Assembly: GCA_964019695.1 (NCBI GenBank)
Contig: OZ026516.1
Coordinates: forward strand, 83,717,188 to 83,781,187
DNA from: Loripinus fragilis
Taxonomy: Eukaryota > Mollusca > Bivalvia > Lucinida > Lucinidae
Length of the DNA: 64,000 nucleotides
Direction of reading: 5' to 3'
Of the stretch, positions 18,819-31,276 are shown piece after piece. The notes beneath the pieces were generated by a model. The model did no database searches. It saw nothing but the letters and a program-made list of their open reading frames with translations, and had not been told where the DNA came from. A program made the position numbers and the translations under genes. Position 1 is the first letter of the stretch, and the number at the start of each line of letters is the position of its first letter.

Positions 18819-21800
18819 CAGTATGCCTAATAATAAGCTGATTCAGATGACACTTTAAAATAAAAAAATGTATGTAAGGGTCAAACAGCAGTGGTTTTAC
18901 AGATATCTTAGCCCGCAATACGGGACTTATCTGGACGAAAAATCAAAGTCCCGCCATTCGCAAGGGATGGGATTTTAAAGCAAAATATATAAATGCCAGA
19001 ATTTTATACTAGGACTATACTTCTAATATACCACCAAGAAGAAATTGGTGAAAGGCAACTTTCAGTTTTTGGCTCTAGAGGGGGCAAAAATAGCCTCTTA
19101 ATGCACGTAGTCCTTTGAGACATTTGACAGAGAAATTAACAAGCACAGGCAAAAACTGAAAGATATTTTAACAGAGAATGACAATTATTACATCACAAAA
19201 CGTATTAAAAAGATGTTTTGGTATATAGCTGTGCTGATATCTTCATGTAATTCTTAAAAGATCGGTCACCAAAAGCTTTAAAGGTTCAAAATGGCAATTT
19301 CCCTATTTTAGGCCTATTTTGTCATCCATTTTTGTTACCATAGCAACGGTAAAATTTAAATAAATGTCGAAATTTTACATTTCAGTTATTCTTCTTGTTA
19401 ACCAATCAAAAGAAATTGGTGAAACATTTTCAGTTTTTGGCTCCAGAGGGAGACAATTAGCACCTTAATGCAGGTAGGGCCTTATTACATGTTCACATTT
19501 AGTTGTGCGACAAACGTACCCGTTTCATCCTTAATATGGATGAGCAAATGTATGAAATAAGTAAAAGCTACCCTGGAACTCTTTAAGATATTTAAATATT
19601 ATCTTTCAGCCGCCTTTATTAACATATAATCTTCAAGCTGTTTGACGTTGTTAATTATGACGTTGATCAACGTGGATATTGATGCTAGGCTTAATCCTCT
19701 AAGGACAATAAACAATTAAGTTTCACATTTGAACATAGAATAAATAAATTACTTGTAAGGTCCACTAATGTCAGATTGTATCTAATCATATTTCCACAAG
19801 CAAAGAACGCAGACCCTGATCTGGTCCCCTAAATGAGCTTAAGGGTAAATAAAACACTAGGAGTTGGCGCTATTATGACACAACTTGATGTTGCATGTAA
19901 AAACTAAATTATTTGGACCCTCTCCTGTTATTTATCGCGTATGCGTTTCAGTCACCCTCCAAACATGCATGTGCTGCCATCTAGTGGGACAAAATGCCTT
20001 AATCTTGGGCTGTGTATTCATCCAGGTGCCGTGATTATAAACCTTTTTCATATTGAACTGAATTGCTAGCAATTTAACATCCATAAGCTTGACAAACACA
20101 TTCTTTGTTTCATTCGCAATTCAAATCTCGTGCTAGTTTTAGTTGATCTGTTGTTTCACCTAATTAATTCTTTTTTGGTACTTGGCGAGTTGTGCTTTAA
20201 AGACACTATATACGCATATTTAGCAAATTAGACTGTGAGCTTATTTAGCATACTGTGCACCACACCAACCCCAGGACATTTTCTTTGGTTCCAAATTGTT
20301 CATCATGCAAAACAAGGACATCCTTAAGAATTACCTAAAAATAAAATGTATAAATTATACATTGTTTAGCATCAAACACAGATCAATGTTGAAAATCACA
20401 ATTAAGGATCATGTGCTCACGCAAAAATGTATAATGAAGCGCCTGCTTGATCATCAAACTGAAAAATGAAAGTAGAATGGTAATAAAAGAATATTTAGAT
20501 AGAAACTAGATAGTATTATTTAGAAACTAGATAGTATTAACTTTAACTAGTTATAATTTCATGCTCAGCCCAATTAAGCATGAAAACCCTACAAGCACGA
20601 GGCCTTGTCCCTTCTTTAAGCATGCAAGCACCCATGTTTTTGTTTTAATTCCTTCTTTGGTATATACGCAGAAACAGCTCAGAATAGATTGGACATATAT
20701 GCAGGCTCACATCATTTTATGTGACCTATCGCACATGTACGTAGTCACCCCTTTGAATACATGTGCAGTCATCCAGTGAAACCTTGCCCTCTATATGTCA
20801 GCCTGTGTGTTGACCCAAGTATCTATGTTGTGTATGCAAAGAGCTAAATCTCTGAAGAGATTTAACAATTGCACATGTTCGACTAAGCCTTCCCTGTTTG
20901 CATACCCTCATATAGGGTTTATAAACACAGCATAAAAAACTAATTTTGTTGCATGCATTGCATTTGCATGAAACTGATCAGTGCCTTTGTTGTTCGTTCT
21001 GTGTCAGCCAGCCATATGCAAAGGTTCCATGTTTTACCTACTCTTTGAAGCTGGGCCTGGTCACATATTTTCTAGCGTTGTGGCCCAACATTATGCATGT
21101 GTTTGGACTGTAAGTTCGATGAGTTGGCTAAGTTGAGGATGAGTTTGATAAGTTCGATAAGTTGGACTGTAAGTTGGATGAGTTGGATAAGTTTGACTGT
21201 AAGTTCGATGAGTTGGATAAGTTGAGGATGAGTTCGATGAGTTGGATAACCTGTACTGTAAGTTCGATGAGTTGGCTAAGTTGGAATGTAAGTTCGATGA
21301 GTTGGCTAAGTTGAGATGAGTTCGATAAGTTGGGTAAGTTGTACTGTAAGTTCGATGAGTTAGATAATTTGGAATGTAAGTTCTATGAGTTGGCTAAGTT
21401 GGAATGTAAGTTCGATGAGTTGGATAAGTTGAGGATGAGTTCGATGAGTAGGATAAGTTGGACGGTAAGTTGGATGAGTATGATAAGTTGTACTGTAAGT
21501 TTGATGAGTTGGATAAGTTGGAATGTAAGTTCGATGAGTTGGATAAGTTGAGAATGAGTTCGATGAGTTAGATAAGTTGGACGGTAAGTTGGATGAGTTG
21601 GCTAAGTTGGACTGTAAGTTCGATGAGTTAGATAAGATGTACTGTAAGTTCGATGAGTTGGCTAAGTTGGAATGTAAGTTCGATGAGTTGGATAAGTTGA
21701 GGATGAGTTCACTGAATTGGATAAGTTGGACGGTGAGTTGGATGAGTTGGATAAGTTGAGGATGAGTTCGATGAGTTGGATAAGTTTGACTGTAAGTTGG

Positions 21801-22902
21801 ATGAGTTGGATAAGTTGTACTGTAAGTTTGATGAGTTGGATAAGTTGTACTGTAAGTTCGATGAGTTGGCTAAGTTGGAATGTAAGTTCGATGAGTTGGA
21901 TAAGTTGGACTGTAAGTTGCTTGAGTTGGATAAGTTGGACTGTAAGTTCGATGAGTTGGATAAGTTGAGGATGAGTTCGATGAGTTGGATAAGTTGTACT
22001 GTAAGTTTGATGAATTGGCTAAGTTGAGGATGAGTTCGATGAGTTGGATAAGTTGTACTGTAAGTTGGATGAGTTGGCTAAGTTGTACTGTAAGTTCGAT
22101 GAGTTGGCTAAGTTGAGGATGAGTTCGATAAGTTGGGTAAGTTGTACTGTAAGTTCGATGAGTTAGATAAGTTGGAATGTAAGTTCGATGAGTTGGATAA
22201 GTTGGAATGTAAGTTGGATGAGTTAGATAAGTTGAGGATGATTTCTATGAGTTGGATAAGTTGGACGGTAAGTTGGATGAGTTGGATAAGTTGAGGATGA
22301 GTTCGATGAGTTGGATAAGTTGGACTGTAAGTTAGATGAGTTGGATAATTTGAAATGTAAGTTCGATGAGTTGGATAAGTTGAGGATGAGTTCGATGAGT
22401 TGGATAAATTGGACAGTAAGTTGGATGAGTTGGATAAGTTGGACTGTAAGTTGGATGATTTGGATAAGTTGGACTGTAAGTTGGATGAGTTGGATAAGTT
22501 GAGAATGAGTTCGATGAGTTGGATAAGTCGTACTGTAAGTTCGATGAGTTGGCTGAGTTGGACTGTAAGTTGGATGAGTTGGATAATTTGAGGATGAGTT
22601 CGATGAGTTGGATAAGTTGGTCGGTAAGTTTGATGAGTTGGATAAGTTGAGGATAAGTTCGATGAGTTGGATAAGTTGGACTGTAAGTTCGATGAGTTGG
22701 CTAAGTTGAGGATGAGTTTGATAAGTTCGATAAGTTGGACTGTAAGTTAGATGAGTTGGATAAGTTGGACTGTAAGTTCGATGAGTTGGATAAGTTGAGG
22801 ATGAGTTCGATGAGTTGGATAAGTTGTACTGTAAGTTCGATGAGTTGGCTAAGTTGGAATGTAAGTTCGATGAGCTGGATAAGTTGAGGATGAGTTCAAT
22901 GA

Positions 22903-25900
22903 GTTGGATAATGTGTACTGTAAGTTGGATAAGTTGGCTAATTTGTACTGTAAGTTCGATGAGTTGGCTAAGTTAAGGATGAGTTCGATGAGTTAGGTAA
23001 GTTGTACTGTAAGTTCGATGAGTTGGATAAGTTGTACTGCAAGTTCGATGAGTTGGCTAAGTTGGAATGTAAGTTCGATGAGTTGGATAAGTTGAGGATA
23101 AGTTCGATAAGTTGTACTGTAAGTTCGATGTGTTGGCTAAGTTGTACTGTAAGTTCGATGAGTTGGCTAAGCTGAGAGTTCGATGAGTTGGGTAAGTTGT
23201 ACTGTAAGTTGGATGTGTTGGATAAGTTGAGGATGAGTTCGACGAGTTAAATAGGTTGGAAGGTAAGTTTGATGAGTTCGATAAGTTGAGAATGAGTTCG
23301 ATGAGTTGGATAAGTTGGACTGTAAGTTCGATGAGTTGGCTAAGTTCAGGATGAGTTTGTTAAGTTCGATAAGTTGGACTGTAAGGTGGTTGAGTTGGAT
23401 TATTTGGACTGTAAGTTCGATGAGTTGGATAAGTTGAGGATGAGTTCGATGATTTTGATAAATTGTACTGTAAGTTCGATAAAATGGATAAATTGTACTG
23501 TAAGTTCGATGAGTTGGCTAAGTTGGAATGTAAGTTCGATGAGTTGAATGTTGAGGATGAGTTTGATTAGTTGGATTAGTTGTACTGTAAGTTTGATGAG
23601 TTGGCTAAGTTGTACTGTAAGTTCGATGAGTTGGCTAAGTTGAGGATGAGTTCGATGAGTTGGGTAAGTTGTACTGACAGATCGATGAGTTAGATAAGTT
23701 GGAATGTAAGTTCGATGAGTTGGATAACTTGGACTGTAAGTTGGACGAGTTGGATAAGTTGGACTGTAAGTTCGATGAGTTGGATTAGTTGAGGATGAGT
23801 TCGATGAGTTGGATAAGTTGTACTGTATGTTCGATGAGTTGGCTAAGTTGAGGATGAGTTCGATGAGTTGGATAAGTTATACTGAAAGTTCGATGAGTTA
23901 GATAAGTTGGAATGTAAGTTCGATAAGTTGGCTAAGTTGATGATGAGTTCGATAAGTTGGGTAAGTTGTACTGTAAGTTCGATGAGTTAGATAATTTGGA
24001 ATATAAGTTCGATGAGTTGGCTAAGTTGGAATGTAAGTTCGATGAGTTGGATAAGTTGAGGATGAGTTCAATGAGTTGGATAAGTTTGACGGTAAGTTGG
24101 ATGAGTTGGATAAGTTGAGGATGAGTTCGATGAGCTGGATAAGTTGGACAGTAAGTTGGATGAGTTGGATAAGTTGGACTGTAAGTTCGCTGAGTTGGCT
24201 AAGTTGGACTGTAAGTTGGGTGAGTTGGATAAGTTGAGAATGAGTTCGATGAGTTGGATAAGTTGTACTGTAAGTTCGATAAGTTGGCTGAGTAGGACTG
24301 TAAGTTGGATGAGTTGGATAAGTTGAGGATGAGTTGGATGAGTTGGATAAGATGGTCGGTAAGTTGGATGAGTTGGATACGTTGAGGATGAGTTCGATGA
24401 GTTGGATAAGTTGGACTGTAAGTTCGATGAGTTGGCTAAGTGGAGGATGAGTTCGATGAGTTAGGTAAGTTGTACTGTAAGTTCGATGAGTTGGATAAGT
24501 TGTACTGCAAGTTCGATGAGTTGGCTAAGTTGGAATTAGAGTTCGATGAGTTGGATAAGTTGAGGATAAGTTTAATAAGTTGGATAAGTTGTACTGTAAG
24601 TTCGATGAGTTGGCTAAGTTTTACTGTAAGTTGGATGTGTTGGATAAGTTGAGAATGAATTCGATGAGTTAAATAGGTTGGAAGGTAAGTTTGATGAGTT
24701 GGATAAGTTGAGAATGAGTTCGATGAGTTGGATAAGTTGTACTGTAAGTTCGATGAGTTGGCTGCGTTGGACTGTAAGTTGGATGAGTTGGATAAGTTGA
24801 GGATGAGTTGGATGAGTTGGATAAGATGGTCGGTAAGTTGGATGAGTTGGATACGTTGAGGATGAGTTCAATGAGTTGGATAAGTCGGACTGTAAGTTTG
24901 ATGAGTTGGCTAAGTTGAGGATATTTGATAATTTGGATAAGTTGGACTGTAAGTTGGATAAGATGGATAAGTTGTACTGTAAGTTCGATGAGTTGGATAA
25001 GTTGTACTGTAAGTTCGATGAGTTGGCTAAGTTTGATTGTAAGTTCGATGAGTTGGATAAGTTTTACTGTAAGTTTGATGAGTTAGATAAGTTGAACTGT
25101 AAGTTTGATGAGTTGGATAAGTTGTACTGTAAGTTCGATGAGGTGGATAAGTTGGAATGTAAGTTCGATTAGTATGATAAGTTGAGGATAAGTTCGATGA
25201 ATTGGATAAGTTGGACTGTAAGTTGGATGAGTTGGATAAGTTGGACTGTCAGTTCGATGAGTTGGATATGTTGAGGTTGAGTTCGATGAGTTTGATAAGT
25301 TGGACGGTAAGTTGGATGAGATGGATAAGTTGAGGATGAGTTTGATGAGTTGGATAAGTTGGACTGTAAGTTGGATGAGTTGGATAAGTTGGACTGTAAG
25401 TTCGATGAGTTGGATAAGTTGAGAATGAGTTCGATGAGTTGGATAAGTTGTACGGTAAGTTGGATGAGTTGGCTTAGTTGAGGATGAGTTGGATGAGTTG
25501 GATAAGTTGAGGATGAGTTCGATGAGTTGGATAAATTGGACAGTAAGTTGGATGAGTTGGATAAGTTGGACTGTAAGTTGGATGATTTGGATAAGTTGGA
25601 CTGTAAGTTGGATGAGTTGGATAAGTTGAGAATGAGTTCGATGAGTTGGATAAGTCGTACTGTAAGTTCGATGAGTTGGCTGAGTTGGACTGTAAGTTGG
25701 ATGAGTTGGATAATTTGAGGATGAGTTCGATGAGTTGGATAAGTTGGTCGGTAAGTTGGATGAGTTGGAAAAGTTGAGGATAAGTTCAATGAGTTGGATA
25801 AGTTGGACTGTAAGTTCGATGAGTTGGCTAAGTTGAGGATGAGTTTGATAAGTTCGATAAGTTGGACTGTAAGTTAGATGAGTTGGATAAGTTGGACTGT

Positions 25901-28735
25901 AAGTTCGATGAGTTGGATAAGTTGAGGATGAGTTCGATGAGTTGGATAAGTTGTACTGTAAGTTCGATGAGTTGGCTAAGTTGGAATGTAAGTTCGATGA
26001 GCTGGATAAGTTGAGGATGAGTTCAATGAGTTGGATAAGTTGTACTGTAAGTTGGATAAGTTGGCTAATTTGTACTGTAAGTTCGATGAGTTGGCTAAGT
26101 TAAGGATGAGTTCGATGAGTTAGGTAAGTTGTACTGTAAGTTCGATGAGTTGGATAAGTTGTACTGCAAGTTCGATGAGTTGGCTAAGTTGGAATGTAAG
26201 TTCGATGAGTTGGATAAGTTGAGGATAAGTTCGATAAGTTGTACTGTAAGTTCGATGTGTTGGCTAAGTTGTACTGTAAGTTCGATGAGTTGGCTAAGCT
26301 GAGAGTTCGATGAGTTGGGTAAGTTGCACTGTAAGTTGGATGTGTTGGATAAGTTGAGGATGAGTTCGACGAGTTAAATAGGTTGGAAGGTAAGTTTGAT
26401 GAGTTCGATAAGTTGAGAATGAGTTCGATGAGTTGGATAAGTTGGACTGTAAGTTCGATGAGTTGGCTAAGTTCAGGATGAGTTTGATAAGTTCGATAAA
26501 TTGGACAGTAAGTTGGATGAGTTGGATAAGTTGGACTGTAAGTTGGATGATTTGGATAAGTTGGACTGTAAGTTGGATGAGTTGGATAAGTTGAGAATGA
26601 GTTCAATGAGTTGGATAAGTCGTACTGTAAGTTCGATGAGTTGGCTGAGTTGGACTGTAAGTCGGATGAGTTGGATAATTTGAGGATGAGTTCGATGAGT
26701 TGGATAAGTTGGTCGGTAAGTTGGATGAGTTGGATAAGTTGAGGATAAGTTCGATGAGTTGGATAAGTTGGACTGTAAGTTCGATGAGTTAGCTAAGTTG
26801 AGGATGAGTTTGATAAGTTCGATAAGTTGGACTGTAAGTTAGATGAGTTGGATAAGTTGGACTGTAAGTTCGATGAGTTGGATAAGTTGAGGATGAGTTC
26901 GATGAGTTGGATAAGTTGTACTGTAAGTTCGATGAGTTGGCTAAGTTGGAATGTAAGTTCGATGAGCTGGATAAGTTGAGGATGAGTTCAATGAGTTGGA
27001 TAAGTTGTACTGTAAGTTGGATAAGTTGGCTAATTTGTACTGTAAGTTCGATGAGTTGGCTAAGTTAAGGATGAGTTCGATGAGTTAGGTAAGTTGTACT
27101 GTAAGTTCGATGAGTTGGATAAGTTGTACTGCAAGTTCGATGAGTTGGCTAAGTTGGAATGTAAGTTCGATGAGTTGGATAAGTTGAGGATAAGTTCGAT
27201 AAGTTGTACTGTAAGTTCGATGTGTTGGCTAAGTTGTACTGTAAGTTCGATGAGTTGGCTAAGCTGAGAGTTCGATGAGTTGGGTAAGTTGTACTGTAAG
27301 TTGGATGTGTTGGATAAGTTGAGGATGAGTTCGACGAGTTAAATAGGTTGGAAGGTAAGTTTGATGAGTTCGAAAAGTTGAGAATGAGTTCGATGAGTTG
27401 GATAAGTTGGACTGTAAGTTCGATGAGTTGGCTAAGTTCAGGATGAGTTTGATAAGTTCGATAAGTTGGACTGTAAGTTGGTTGAGTTGGATTATTTGGA
27501 CTGTAAGTTCGATGAGTTGGATAAGTTGAGGATGAGTTCGATGATTTGGATAAATTGTACTGTAAGTTTGATAAAATGGATAAATTGTACTGTAAGTTCG
27601 ATGAGTTGGCTAAGTTGGAATGTAAGTTCGATGAGTTGCATGTTGAGGATGAGTTTGATTAGTTGGATAAGATGTACTGTAAGTTCGATGAGTTGGCTAA
27701 GTTGTACTGTAAGTTCGATGAGTTGGCTAAGTTGAGGATGAGTTCGATGAGTTGGGTAAGTTGTACTGACAGATCGATGAGTTAGATAAGTTGGAATGTA
27801 AGTTCGATGAGTTGGATAACTTGGACTGTAAGTTGGACGTGTTGGATAAGTTGGAATGTAAGTTCGATGAGTTGGATTAGTTGAGGATGAGTTCGATGAG
27901 TTGGATAAGTTTTACTGTATGTTCGATGAGTTGGCTAAGTTGAGGATGAGTTCGATGAGTTGGATAAGTTGTACTGAAAGTTCGATGCGTTATATAAGTT
28001 GGAATGTAAGTTCGATGAGTTGGCTAAGTTGATGATGAGTTCGATAAGTTGGGTAAGTTGTACTGTAAGTTCGATGAGTTAGATAATTTGGAATATAAGT
28101 TCGATGAGTTGGCTAAGTTGGAATGTAAGTTCGATGAGTTGGATAAGTTGAGGATGAGTTCAATGAGTTGGATAAGTTGGACGGTAAGTTGGATGAGTTG
28201 GATAAGTTGAGGATGAGTTCGATGAGTTGGGTAAGTTGGACAGTAAGTTGGATGAGTTGGATAAGTTGGACTGTAAGTTCGCTGAGTTGGCTAAGTTGGA
28301 CTGTAAGTTGGGTGAGTTGGATAAGTTGAGAATGAGTTCGATGAGTTGGATAAGTTGTACTGTAAGTTCGATAAGTTGGCTGAGTAGGACTGTAAGTTGG
28401 ATGAGTTGGATAAGTTGAGGATGAGTTGGATGAGTTGGATAAGATGGTCGGTAAGTTGGATGAGTTGGATACGTTGAGGATGAGTTCGATGAGTTGGATA
28501 AGTTGGACTGTAAGTTCGATGAGTTGGCTAAGTGGAGGATGAGTTCGATGAGTTAGGTAAGTTGTACTGTAAGTTCGATGAGTTGGCTGAGTTGGACTGT
28601 AAGTTGGATGAGTTGGATAATTTGAGGATGAGTTCGATGAGTTGGATAAGTTGGTCGGTAAGTTGGATGAGTTGGATAAGTTGAGGATAAGTTCGATGAG
28701 TTGGATAAGTTGGACTGTAAGTTCGATGAGTTGGC
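22903..28735 (+). repeat. Array segment C1, repeated at about +26.58 kb
   Basis: Variant monomers here recur in the same order in 49480-55250. The offset is 26,577 up to about 24960 and 26,636-26,666 around 25320-25870 (extra monomers), then 26,547 from about 26184 to 28735 (about 89 bp missing). Diagnostic variants include GGATAATGTG at the start, CAGATCGATGAGTTAG, and GAATTAGAGTTC near 24533. Part of it (22400 to about 24140) recurs a third time from 57247 at offset 34,847. Confidence 0.85.
23260..23268 (+). promoter_or_regulatory. Perfect 5' splice-donor word in a recurrent variant monomer
   Basis: AAGGTAAGT equals the consensus AAG|GTAAGT. It belongs to a marker variant (TTAAATAGGTTGGAAGG) seen about twenty times along the array, for example near 24683, 26388, 27356, 30096, 31518, 32910, 38874, 41697, 49199, 51260, 53900, 58110 and 62486. 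Whether the array is transcribed is unknown, so use as a donor is not shown. Confidence 0.3.
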
Positions 28736-31276
28736 TAAGTTGAGGATGAGTTTGATAAGTTCGATAAGTTGGACTGTAAGTTAGATGAGTTGGATAAGTT
28801 GGACTGTAAGTTCGATGAGTTGGATAGGTTGAGGATGAGTTCGATGAGTTGGATAAGTTGTACTGTAAGTTCGATGAGTTGGCTAAGTTGGAATGTAAGT
28901 TCGATGAGCTGGATAAGTTGAGGATGAGTTCAATGAGTTGTACTGTAAGTTGGATAAGTTGGCTAATTTGTACTGTAAGTTCGATGAGTTAGATAAGTTG
29001 GAATGTAAGTTCGATGAGTTGGATAAGTTGGAATGAAAGTTCGATGAGTTGGATAAGTTGAGGATGATTTCTATGAGTTGGATAAGTTGGACGGTAAGTT
29101 GGATGAGTTGGATAAGTTGAGGATGAGTTCGATGAGTTGGATAAGTTGGACTGTAAGTTAGATGAGTTGGATAATTTGAAATGTAAGTTCGATGAGTTGG
29201 ATAAGTTGAGGATGAGTTCGATGAGTTGGATAAGTTGGACAGTAAGTTGGATGAGTTGGATAAGTTTGACTGTAAGTTGGATGATTTGGATAAGTTGGAC
29301 TGTAAGTTGGATGAGTTGGGTAAGTTGAGAATGAGTTCGATGAGTTGGATAAGTTGTACTGTAAAATCGATGAGTTGGCTGAGTTGGACTGTAAGTTGGA
29401 TGAGTTGGATAATTTGAGGATGAGTTCGATGAGTTGGATAAGTTGGTAGGTAAGTTGGATGAGTTGGATAAGTTGAGGATAAGTTCGATGAGTTAGATAA
29501 GTTGGACTGTAAGTTCGATGAGTTGGCTAAGTTGAGGATAAGTTTGATAAGTTCGTTAAGTTCGACTGTAAGTTGGATGAGTTGGATAAGTTGGACTGTA
29601 AGTTCGATGAGTTTGATAAGTTCAGGATGAGTTCGATGAGTTGGATAAGTTGTACTTAAAGTTCGATGAGTTGGCAAAGTTGGAATGTAAGTTCGATGAG
29701 CTGGATAAGTTGAGTATGAGTTCAATGAGTTGGATAAGTTGTACTGTAAGTTGGATAAGTTGGCTAATTTGTACTGTAAGTTCGATGAGTTGGCTAAGTT
29801 GAGGATGAGTTCGATGAGTTAGGTAAGTTGTACTGTAAGTTCGATGTGTTGGATAAGTTGTACTGCAAGTTCGATGAGTTCGCTAAGTTGGAATGTAAGT
29901 CCGATGAGTTGGATAAGTTAAGGATAAGTTCGATAAGTTGGATAAGTTGTACTGTAAGTTCGATGTGTTGGCTAAGTTGTACTGTAAGTTCGATGAGTTG
30001 GCTAAGCTGAGAGTTCGATGAGTTGGGTAAGTTGTACTGTAAGTTGGATGTGTTGGATAAGTTGAGGATGAGTTCGATGAGTTAAATAGGTTGGAAGGTA
30101 AGTTTGATGAGTTGGATAAGTTGAGAATGAGTTCGATGAGTTGGATAAGTTGGATTGTAAGTTCGATGAGTTGGCTAAGTTCAGGATGAGTTTGATAAGT
30201 TCGATAAGTTGGACTGTAAGTTGGCTGAGTAGGATTATTTGGACTGTTAGTTCGATGAGTTGGATAAGTTGAGGATGAGTTCGATGAGTTGGATAAATTG
30301 TACTGTAAGTTCGATAAAATGGATAAATTGTACTGTAAGTTCGATGAGTTGGCTAAGTTGGAATGTAAGTTCGATGAGTTGGATATGTTGAGGATGAGTT
30401 TGATTAGTTGGATAAGTTGTACTGTAAGTTCGATGAGTTGGCTAAGTTGTACTGTAAGTTCGATGAGTTGGCTAAGTTGAGGATGAGTTCGATGAGTTGG
30501 GTAAGTTTTACTGACAGATCGATGAGTTAGATAAGTTGGAATGTAAGTTCGATGAGTTGGATAACTTGGACTGTTAGTTGGATGAGTTGGATAAGTTGGA
30601 CTGTAAGTTCGATGAGTTGGATTAGTTGAGGATGAGTTCGATGAGTTGGATAAGTTGTACTGTATGTTCTATGAATTGGCTAAGTTGAGGATGAGTTCGA
30701 TGAGTTGGATAAGTTGTACTGAAAGTTCGATGAGTTAGATAAGTTGGAATGTAAGTTCGATGAGTTGGCTAAGTTGATGATGAGTTCGATAAGTTGGGTA
30801 AGTTGTACTGTAAGTTCGATGAGTTAGATAATTTGGAATATAAGTTTGATGAGTTGGCTAAGTTGGAATGTAAGTTCGATGAGTTGGATAAGTTGAGGAT
30901 GAGTTCAATGAGTTGGATAAATTGGACGGTAAGTTGGATGAGTTGGATAAGTTGAGGATGAGTTCGATGAGTTAGATAAGTTGGACAGTAAGTTGGATGA
31001 GTTGGATAAGTTGGACTGTAAGTTCGCTGAGTTGGCTAAGTTGGACTGTAAGTTGGGTGAGTTGGATAAGTTGAGAATGAGTTCGATGAGTTGGATAAGT
31101 TGTACTGTAAGTTCGATAAGTTGGCTGAGTAGGACTGTAAGTTGGATGAGTTGGATAAGTTGAGGATGAGTTGGATGCGTTGGATAAGATGGTCGGTAAG
31201 TTGGATGAGTTGGATACGTTGAGGATGAGTTCGATGAGTTGGATAAGCTGGACTGTAAGTTCGATGAGTTGGCTAA

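Larger units (their letters stand above)
14157..21103 (-). repeat. Large inverted repeat, right arm (6,947 bp)
   Basis: Reverse complement of 5745-12685 at above 99% identity. The outer end (21103) is followed at once by the first satellite monomer. The inner end keeps a full R2 context that the left arm lacks, which suggests the right arm is the source and the left arm the copy. It contains the mirrored repeats listed separately and no supported gene. Confidence 0.97.

Noticed and set aside
5745..21103. Interpreting the inverted repeat as a large composite transposon with 7-kb ends
   Set aside because: No transposase, no target duplication at 5744/21104, and the spacer holds only repeats and a hairpin. 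A recent inverted duplication explains the data better.
25169..25789. 206-codon minus-strand open frame and similar ones at 26184-26606 and 62417-63004
   Set aside because: Same compositional reason; the product switches between the three periodic 10-residue readings at each 29-bp unit, with no domain or signal peptide.
28883..29725. 280-codon minus-strand open frame, duplicated exactly at 40483-41325
   Set aside because: The complement of the monomer has no stop in any frame, so long frames arise by composition. The identical second copy is explained by the 11.6-kb DNA duplication, not by selection on a protein.
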